A DNA stretch of 5,573 nt from Bifidobacterium breve (GTDB taxonomy: Bacteria; Actinomycetota; Acidimicrobiia; IMCC26256; PALSA-555), in the NCBI GenBank assembly GCA_945889545.1, contig CAMDCC010000204.1:1-5573 (forward strand). The letters run 5' to 3'. Below, in pieces: positions 1-5,573 of this stretch. The notes under the pieces were generated by a model. The model made no database searches. It saw nothing but the letters and a program-made list of their open reading frames with translations, and was not told the DNA's origin. The translations under genes were made by a program, and so were the position numbers. Position 1 is the first letter of the stretch. Every line of letters starts with the position of its first letter.

Positions 1-114
1 AGCTTGAGGGATCCGACGGCGAGCCATGGGGACACCCAGGATTGCATACGCCGGGCCGGATCTCGTGTCGGGGGCCGGAGTGCCTGTCTCAGGTCGTCAG
101 TAGCCTCGCCGCCG
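1..114. other. Leader region upstream of the addB-like gene
   Basis: This short stretch lies before the chosen start of the first gene. The frame of that gene stays open back to a TTG at 4-6, but the 37 extra residues look like arbitrary Arg/Ser/Gly-rich translation and resemble no domain, so I treat the region as non-coding. A TGA at 5-7 in another frame could be the end of an upstream same-strand gene, but nothing remains to test this. No terminator-like hairpin with a T tract is visible. The 8-mer GGGCCGGA occurs twice, at 53-60 and 72-79. The 3' end holds the promoter candidate described separately. Confidence 0.5.
84..106 (+). promoter_or_regulatory. Candidate promoter with -10 TAGCCT, possibly leaderless and damage-responsive
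   Basis: TAGCCT at 101-106 fits the actinobacterial -10 form TANNNT and ends 8 bases before the A of the ATG at 115. Transcription would then start at or within a few bases of the start codon, giving a leaderless mRNA, which agrees with the lack of any Shine-Dalgarno sequence before this ATG. No good -35 TTGACA match lies 16-18 bases upstream. Instead, CTGTCTCAG at 84-92 sits exactly 8 bases before the -10. It shares the TGTC core and the last G with the TTGTCRGTG-N8-TANNNT motif of actinobacterial PafBC (RecA-NDp) promoters but misses three bases between them. The -10 call is moderate and the PafBC reading is speculative. Confidence 0.4.
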
Positions 115-3100
115 ATGGCTGATGATCTCGTCCTTCCTCTCTTCGACACACCGGACGTGCCTCTCCAGCCCACCGGGATCCGACTCACCCAGATCGGGCC
201 ACCCGCCCGAGAGGTGCTGTGGGACCTGATCAGCGAAGCCAAGGGCGCCGACGCGCTCGCGCCCGTCACCGTTGCTGTCCCCTCCCCGTACGCGGGTCTC
301 TCACTGCGACGCGAGCTCGGGGCGCGCCGCGGGCTCGTCAACGTGCGGTTCATGGCCCTCGCTCGCGTCGCAGAGCTGCTCGGTGCTCCGGCGCTCGCGG
401 CCACCGGTCGCCGTCCACTCGCCGGGCCGCTGCGCGACGAGGCCGTCCATGCGGCCCTCGCGGCCGATCCCGGCCCGTTCGCCGCAGTCGCCGAGCACCC
501 CTCCACCACGACGCGACTCGCAGCCACGTTCCACGATCTTCGACGAGCGGGTAGCGATCTCGCCGGCCTCGCTGGTCGCGGCGCGCGTGCAGAAGCCGTG
601 GCGCGGCTCTACGCCGACTTCCGCGACCGCACCCGTGACTTCTACGACGAAGACGACCTCTTTCTTGCCGCCACCGACGCAGTCGAGCGCGGCGGGAGTG
701 CGCCCGACGACGTCGGCCAGGTCATCGTGTGGCTGCCGACCGCGCTCGCGCCATCTGAGGAGGCGTTCGTGCGGGCCCTCGCCCAGACGGGTCGGGCCAG
801 CGTCGTGCTCGGGCTCACCGGCGACGACAGGGTCGACTCGCCCCAATCACGCGCGCTGGGTACGAGGCTCGGTGGCCCGGCGCCGGACCCACCGCCATCC
901 AGCGCCCAAGAACCCGCTGGCGAACGGGGGCCTTTGGGCACGCGAGTGATCGCGGCGCCCGACCCCGAGGACGAAGTGCGCGCGGTCGTTCGCCGCGTCG
1001 TCGCGCACGCCGCAGCCGGGGAGCCGCTCAACGAGATCGCGATCCTCCATCGCATCGACGAGCCATACGCGCGACTCGTGCCGGAGATCCTGCACGCGGC
1101 CGGGGTGCCGTGGAACGGCCCGTCCCCACGTCGCCTCGCCGACGGCGTGGCGGGTCGCATGCTCCTCGCGCTGCTGCGCTTGGCCGATGCCGACCTCGCG
1201 CGCGATGAGGTTGCGGCATGGCTGGCCAGCGGACCGGTTCGCGATGCCGACGGGCGACGCGTCCCCGCCACGCGCTGGGACGTCATGTCGCGCGAAGCCG
1301 GCGTCGTAGTCGGAGCCGACCAGTGGGCCGAGCGGCTGACACATCACCGCGCCGACCTCGTGCAGGAGCTGGCCGACGCGCGTGCCGACGACACCAAGGC
1401 ATGGCGGACGCGCAGGATCGAGAGCGATCTCGAGACCATCGATGCACTCAGCGCGTTCACCGCCGAGGTGGCCGAGCGATTGGTGCCACCGACCGAGCCC
1501 ACCTGGGCGGCCCACGCAGTCTGGGCCCAGAGCCTCGCCGACCGGTACCTCGGGAGCATTGCGAAGCGGGCCGACTGGCCCGACGAGGAGATCGAGGCCG
1601 GGGAGCGCGTCGCCACCGTGCTCGATGGCCTTGCGGCGCTCGATTCGCTCGGTGCACATGTCAACCTCGCTCGGTTCCGCCGTGCCCTGGCCGGCCAGCT
1701 CGACGTCCCGTTCGGTCGCGTGGCCCAGTTCGGGACTGGCGTCTTCGTCGGCCCGATGCGCAGCGCGTACGGCACGCGATTCGCCACCATCTTCGTGCTC
1801 GGGATGGCCGAGGGAAGCTTCCCGCCGCGCGGATCGGAAGACCCACTGCTCCCAGACCGCGATCGACGCGTTGTCGGTGACCTTCCCTTGCATGCCGACC
1901 GTTGGTCCGATGAACGCCGCGACTACCTGGCGACCCTCGCCGCCGCGTCCGAGCGAGTGCTGTGCTTTCCGCGCGCCGATCCACGCGCGCAGCGCAAACG
2001 GCTCCCCGCGCGTTGGTTGCTCGAGACGGCGGGGCGCCTCGCCCACAACGATGAGCTCGGCGCCGAAGACTTCCTCATGCTCGGTGCCCAACCGTGGTTC
2101 GACGTCGTGCGTTCGTTCGCGGATGGCATCACGAACGACGACACCCCGGCCTCCGAGACCGAGTACGACATACGGAGCCTCGCCGCATGGCGTGCCGCGT
2201 CTCGACCGCTGCGCGAGCATCCGCTCGCCACGGGCACACTCGGCGCCGGCTTCGCCGCGCTCGAAGCGCGGGCAACGAATCGGCTCACACCGTTCGAAGG
2301 CGGCATCGGGACCGGGCACGGTCTCGCGATCACCGCCGATCGCTCGATTTCACCGACGGCGTTGCAGGACTGGGCCGCGTGCCCATTCCGCTACTTCCTC
2401 GCTCGCGGCCTGCGCGTGCGTGAGGTTCCCAAGCCCGAGGCGACCGACACGATCAGCGCTCTCGATGAGGGCACCCTCGTGCACGCGATCCTCGAAACGT
2501 TCGTCACGCAGGCCCGTCAGCTTCGGAGCCCCGACGAGGCGTGGGATGCGAATGATGTCGCCACACTGATGGAGCTCGCCGAGTCGGAGTGCAACGAGGC
2601 CGAGCGCCGAGGCATCACAGGGCGACCACTTCGTTGGAAGCTGGCGCGCCGTCGGATTCTGCGAACCATTCGGAACTTCGCGCTCGCGGACGCGGTTGCG
2701 CGCGCCACGCACCAAGTCCTGCCGGAACCCGAAGGTGTCGAGATGCAGTTCGGCGATGCCGACACGCCAGTCTCGATCACGCTTCCCGGAGGGCGCACGG
2801 TCTCGTTTCGCGGGCGCATCGACCGCGTCGATCTCTCGTCCGATCGACGCACCGCGGTGGTCTACGACTACAAGACCGGCAAGGTCCCGAAGGTCGGCGA
2901 CGACCCGGTCGCCGCCGGCCGCAAGCTCCAGCTCCAGGTGTACGCCCTGGCTGCGCGCGCTCGATGGGACAAGGTCGAAAGCGCCCGCGCCTTCTATTGG
3001 TCGACCCGAGCCGAGCCCGAGGACGCGTTGGTCGAGGTACCGGTCGACGCGCAAGCTCATGCTCGCTTCAGCGAGGTCGTCGAGACGATCGTCGAAGGGA

Positions 3101-3303
3101 TCGACGCGGGGGCGTTCGTTGCATTCCCTGGCGACGTCAAATGGGACCACCGCACGCGGCGCGACACCCACGACAACTGCATGTGGTGCCCATACGACCG
3201 GGTGTGCCCGCCAGATCGGCTCGGCGCGTGGGACCGCAACAGCAGCGATCCCGCGGTTGCGTCGTTCATAGCGCTTGCCCCCGACGAAGAGGACGAGACG
3301 TGA
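115..3303 (+). CDS. addB: AddB-like helicase-nuclease subunit: inactive helicase fold plus Fe-S PD-(D/E)XK nuclease
   Basis: This is a probable nuclease subunit of a cytoplasmic AddAB-type complex that resects double-strand DNA ends for RecA repair. From ATG 115 the product is 1062 residues, close to the usual AddB size. The N-terminal part has a superfamily 1 helicase layout, but the P-loop position reads VPSPYAGLS (55-63) with no GKT, and the Walker B position reads VIVWLP (203-208) with no Asp-Glu. Further helicase-like blocks are TRVIAAPDPEDEV (276-288) and FVLGMAEGSFP (560-570). The C-terminal nuclease (RecB/PDDEXK_1 type) shows His790 in GTLVHAIL, Asp903 in GRIDRVD, Asp918 and Lys920 in DYKTG, and Gln939/Tyr943 in QLQVY. 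Cys756, Cys1022, Cys1025 and Cys1031 (C ... CxxC-x5-C) match the AddB 4Fe-4S ligands. All nuclease residues look intact. I chose ATG 115 because the promoter-like element sits just upstream and the TTG extension from position 4 is not domain-like. The gene overlaps the next one by 4 bases. The symbol is by family resemblance; a RecC- or AdnAB-type origin is less likely given the gene order and the cysteine pattern. Confidence 0.87.
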   Translation: MADDLVLPLFDTPDVPLQPTGIRLTQIGPPAREVLWDLISEAKGADALAPVTVAVPSPYAGLSLRRELGARRGLVNVRFMALARVAELLGAPALAATGRRPLAGPLRDEAVHAALAADPGPFAAVAEHPSTTTRLAATFHDLRRAGSDLAGLAGRGARAEAVARLYADFRDRTRDFYDEDDLFLAATDAVERGGSAPDDVGQVIVWLPTALAPSEEAFVRALAQTGRASVVLGLTGDDRVDSPQSRALGTRLGGPAPDPPPSSAQEPAGERGPLGTRVIAAPDPEDEVRAVVRRVVAHAAAGEPLNEIAILHRIDEPYARLVPEILHAAGVPWNGPSPRRLADGVAGRMLLALLRLADADLARDEVAAWLASGPVRDADGRRVPATRWDVMSREAGVVVGADQWAERLTHHRADLVQELADARADDTKAWRTRRIESDLETIDALSAFTAEVAERLVPPTEPTWAAHAVWAQSLADRYLGSIAKRADWPDEEIEAGERVATVLDGLAALDSLGAHVNLARFRRALAGQLDVPFGRVAQFGTGVFVGPMRSAYGTRFATIFVLGMAEGSFPPRGSEDPLLPDRDRRVVGDLPLHADRWSDERRDYLATLAAASERVLCFPRADPRAQRKRLPARWLLETAGRLAHNDELGAEDFLMLGAQPWFDVVRSFADGITNDDTPASETEYDIRSLAAWRAASRPLREHPLATGTLGAGFAALEARATNRLTPFEGGIGTGHGLAITADRSISPTALQDWAACPFRYFLARGLRVREVPKPEATDTISALDEGTLVHAILETFVTQARQLRSPDEAWDANDVATLMELAESECNEAERRGITGRPLRWKLARRRILRTIRNFALADAVARATHQVLPEPEGVEMQFGDADTPVSITLPGGRTVSFRGRIDRVDLSSDRRTAVVYDYKTGKVPKVGDDPVAAGRKLQLQVYALAARARWDKVESARAFYWSTRAEPEDALVEVPVDAQAHARFSEVVETIVEGIDAGAFVAFPGDVKWDHRTRRDTHDNCMWCPYDRVCPPDRLGAWDRNSSDPAVASFIALAPDEEDET
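3287..3293 (+). promoter_or_regulatory. Ribosome binding site for the addA-like GTG start
   Basis: AAGAGGA lies inside the last codons of the addB-like gene, 6 bases before GTG 3300. It is a fair Shine-Dalgarno match and supports the GTG as the true start. That start overlaps the preceding stop as GTGA (3300-3303), an arrangement that usually gives coupled translation of the two subunits. Confidence 0.6.
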
Positions 3304-5573
3304 CGTCGCTGCCGGTCGACGGGGCCGAGCGCACCGCGGTTCGCGACGAGCACGGCGTCAGCGTGTTCGTCGAGGCTGGCGCAGGCACGGGCAAGACGAC
3401 TGCGATCGTCGCTCGGGTCGTCGCAATGGTCGCAACCGGATGGTTGGAGCTGCGCGAGCTCGCGGCGATCACATTCACCGAAGCCGCGGCATCTGAGCTG
3501 CGCGATCGCATTCGCGAGGGTCTCGAAGCAGCGAGCGACGGCCGCGACCCGCAGGTGTCCGAACCCGACGAGCGGGATCGCTGCCGCGAGGCGCTCCACC
3601 AGCTCGACGAGGCCGCGCTCACCACATTGCACGGCTTTGCGCAGCGCATCCTCGCCGACCACCCGCTCGAGGCCGGCCTCCCACCCGGGTTCGAGGTGCT
3701 CGACCCGATCCAGGCGCGAGTCGAGCTCGAGCAACGCTGGGCGGCATTCGTCGACGAGATCTTTGCCGACCCTGCCCTCGAGGCGATCCTCCTGCGCGGT
3801 CTCGCGCTGAACCTCGGCCCTGAGGATCTCCACGCCGTCGCGCTCGAGCTCGACGATCATCACGATCGGCTCATTGCAGGACCGCCTGCGGATCTCACGC
3901 TCACGCCACTCAGCGCCGACGCTGTCGTCGCCGCGCTCGACGTACTGCTCGACCACCGCCGCGAAAGCTGCCGGAACGATGAGGACCGGCTCGCGCTCCA
4001 CATCGACGGCCTCCGCACCTGGCGAGACATGCTCGAACGGGCCCACGACGAGTTTGACATCATCGACTTGCTGCTCGGGGCCCCTCGCCTGCAGTGCAAG
4101 CAAGGGCGCAAGGAGTGCTGGGACGACGTCACGATCGTGCGGGATGCCACCGTCGCCCTCGCCGACGTCGTACACACCACATTGTTGGCCCAACGGCTCA
4201 CCGTGCTCGAGATGCTCACCACCCGCGTCTCGGCATTCGTCACGCAGGCCGCCAACGCGCGACGAATCGCCGGCACGCTCGAGTTCCACGACCTGCTCGT
4301 GTTCGCTCGCGATCTGTTGCGCCGCGATACCGACGTGCGCGCCGCGGTTTCCACCCGATATCGCTGCGTGCTGCTCGACGAGTTCCAAGACACTGATCCA
4401 CTCCAGATCGAGCTGGCCGTCCTCCTCACGACCGACGATCCCGACGCGGGCTCCAAACACTGGAGCGAGGTTGCGGTCCGACCTGGCGCACTCGTGGTGG
4501 TCGGCGACCCGAAGCAGTCGATCTACCGTTTCCGCCGCGCTGACCTGCGCGTGTACCACCGCGCGCGCGAAGGGCTCGCGCTCCAGACCCACACACTCGT
4601 GGAGAACTTCCGATCGGTGCCGGGGGTGATCGACTACGTGAACCACGTGTTCGTCGATCTCCTCGAAGAAGATCCCGGCATCCAAGCCGAGCATGTGGAG
4701 CTCCACGCGCACCGCGGACCGGTCGGCCATGACGAACCCGTGGGAGTGTTCGGTGCCGCCGCGGACGGCCGGGTCGCCGACATCCGCGCAGCCGAAGCCG
4801 ACGACGTTGCAGCGATCGTGCGCCAGGTGAAGGACCAGCGTTGGCAGATCGAAGACCCGATGACGCGTGAGGTTCGCGATGCCCAGTACAAGGACATCGC
4901 ACTGCTCATCCCCTCTCGCACGGTGCTGCCCGCACTCGAAGACGCGCTCGAGCGCGCCGACGTGCCGGTGCGGGTCGAGAGCCAATCCCTCGTGTTCTCC
5001 ACCGCCGAAGTCCGAGACCTCTTGGCCGCGCTGAGCGCCGTCGACGATCCCACCGATGAGATCGCCGTGGTGGCGACGCTGCGCTCCCCGAGCTTCGGGT
5101 GCAGCGACGCGGAACTGATGGAGTTCGTCCGCGCGGGCGGGCACTGGGATTACCGCCGTGATGCCCCTGAAGGGCTCGCGGCCGACCATCCGGCCGTCGC
5201 CGGGCTCGCCGCGTTGCGGGGCTACTGGGAGCAGCGTTGGTGGCGCACTGTGAGCGAGACCACGGAAGCGATCGTGCGCGAGCGACACCTTCTCGAGCTC
5301 GCGCTGGAGCGGCGTCGACCGCGTGACCACTGGCGTCGAGTCCGTTACCTGCTCGACCAGGCGCGCGCGTGGGACGACGCCGGTGACGCAAGCCTTCGCG
5401 CCTTCGTGGAATGGGTGCAGCAACAGGCCGACGAGCGCGCTCGCGTGATGGAGTCGGTCACCCCCGAGCCCGACGACGACGCGATTCGCATCCTCACTGT
5501 GCACGGCTCCAACGGACTGGAATTCCCGATTGTGTTGTTGGCGGGGCTCAACACGCTCCCGGTGCACAGCGCG
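3300..5573 (+). CDS. addA: AddA/RecB-like UvrD-family ATP-dependent helicase subunit, 3' end beyond window
   Basis: This is the probable motor subunit of the same complex: a superfamily 1A 3'-5' DNA helicase that unwinds DNA from broken ends using ATP. The frame is open for 758 codons to the window edge, against about 1100-1200 residues for full AddA proteins. Visible motifs in order are Walker A GAGTGKTT (27-34), motif Ia AAITFTEAAASELRDRI (55-71), TLHGFAQRIL (109-118), Walker B LLDEFQDTD (358-366), motif III VVVGDPKQSIYRFRRAD (399-415), motif IV region ENFRS (435-439), a UvrD C-terminal region with EVRDLLAALSAVDDPTDE and ATLRSPSFGCSD, and motif V TVHGSNGLEFPIV (from about 733). Motif V is odd because Asn738 stands where Lys is usual (KGLEF). 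Motif VI and any C-terminal nuclease domain would lie downstream and cannot be judged. GTG 3300 is chosen because it precedes Walker A by a typical distance, has an RBS and overlaps the upstream stop; the first in-frame ATG (codon 43) falls after Walker A. RecB or an AdnAB subunit are alternatives, but an addB-like gene directly upstream, as in Bacillus, favours AddA. Confidence 0.88.
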   Translation, partial: MTSLPVDGAERTAVRDEHGVSVFVEAGAGTGKTTAIVARVVAMVATGWLELRELAAITFTEAAASELRDRIREGLEAASDGRDPQVSEPDERDRCREALHQLDEAALTTLHGFAQRILADHPLEAGLPPGFEVLDPIQARVELEQRWAAFVDEIFADPALEAILLRGLALNLGPEDLHAVALELDDHHDRLIAGPPADLTLTPLSADAVVAALDVLLDHRRESCRNDEDRLALHIDGLRTWRDMLERAHDEFDIIDLLLGAPRLQCKQGRKECWDDVTIVRDATVALADVVHTTLLAQRLTVLEMLTTRVSAFVTQAANARRIAGTLEFHDLLVFARDLLRRDTDVRAAVSTRYRCVLLDEFQDTDPLQIELAVLLTTDDPDAGSKHWSEVAVRPGALVVVGDPKQSIYRFRRADLRVYHRAREGLALQTHTLVENFRSVPGVIDYVNHVFVDLLEEDPGIQAEHVELHAHRGPVGHDEPVGVFGAAADGRVADIRAAEADDVAAIVRQVKDQRWQIEDPMTREVRDAQYKDIALLIPSRTVLPALEDALERADVPVRVESQSLVFSTAEVRDLLAALSAVDDPTDEIAVVATLRSPSFGCSDAELMEFVRAGGHWDYRRDAPEGLAADHPAVAGLAALRGYWEQRWWRTVSETTEAIVRERHLLELALERRRPRDHWRRVRYLLDQARAWDDAGDASLRAFVEWVQQQADERARVMESVTPEPDDDAIRILTVHGSNGLEFPIVLLAGLNTLPVHSA

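Noticed and set aside
1..7. TGA at 5-7 as the end of an upstream gene
   Set aside because: Only one preceding codon is present, so there is no coding evidence to support it.
1..14. AGCTT at the edge and GGATCC at 9-14, suggesting cloning-site remnants
   Set aside because: GGGATCCGAC occurs again at 175-184 inside the gene, so such words are native to this DNA, and no other vector-like sequence follows.
4..114. TTG start at 4 extending the addB-like protein by 37 residues
   Set aside because: The extension has no domain-like character, and a promoter-like -10 lies within it directly before ATG 115.
847..2319. Antisense open frame of 490 codons on the minus strand
   Set aside because: It is opposite the helicase-like body of the addB-like gene, has no recognisable domain and no convincing start context. 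It is a shadow of GC-rich codon use.
1382..2569. Plus-strand overlapping open frame of 395 codons in another phase
   Set aside because: The product is an Arg/Ser/Pro-rich string typical of out-of-frame reading of GC-rich DNA, and it lies wholly inside the addB-like gene.
3057..5567. Antisense open frame of 836 codons on the minus strand
   Set aside because: It lies opposite the helicase gene, whose complete set of ordered motifs shows the plus strand is coding. The antisense product is rich in Arg, His, Glu and Val, with no recognisable domain, and reflects the GC-biased third positions of the real gene.
3300..5573. A defence system (for example a helicase-nuclease phage-restriction module) rather than repair
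   Set aside because: The tight two-gene pair, full-length domain order and Fe-S nuclease match housekeeping AddAB, and no defence gene, integrase or mobile element is visible nearby.

Overview
The window is high-GC DNA (about two-thirds G+C by eye). Codons end in G or C strongly enough that several long open frames appear opposite the real genes. Codon use, a probable leaderless start and the style of the encoded proteins suggest an actinobacterium, perhaps of the Acidimicrobiia. The lineage is an inference, because no rRNA or other marker is present.

Layout: positions 1-114 are a short, apparently non-coding leader with a possible promoter whose -10-like hexamer lies just before an ATG. Positions 115-3303 (+) encode a 1062-residue AddB-like protein. 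It has a degenerate superfamily 1 helicase body and a C-terminal PD-(D/E)XK nuclease domain framed by four cysteines in the AddB iron-sulfur arrangement. Its stop codon overlaps the GTG start of the next gene (GTGA, 3300-3303). Positions 3300-5573 (+) encode the first 758 residues of an AddA/RecB-like UvrD-family helicase that runs off the right edge. No tRNA, rRNA, CRISPR array, insertion sequence or prophage signal was seen.

The two genes form a translationally coupled addB-addA type operon. Their products should assemble into a helicase-nuclease that resects double-strand DNA ends and prepares 3' single strands for RecA. In this pair the second subunit carries the visible ATPase motor. The first has lost its Walker A and Walker B signatures and keeps the nuclease and the Fe-S cluster ligands. 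Whether the second subunit also ends in a nuclease domain cannot be seen here.

This is mostly a recognisable DNA-repair locus rather than a clearly new system. Points worth a second look are the motor-less AddB-like subunit, an unusual Asn in helicase motif V of the AddA-like subunit, and a possible DNA-damage (PafBC-type) promoter in the leader.
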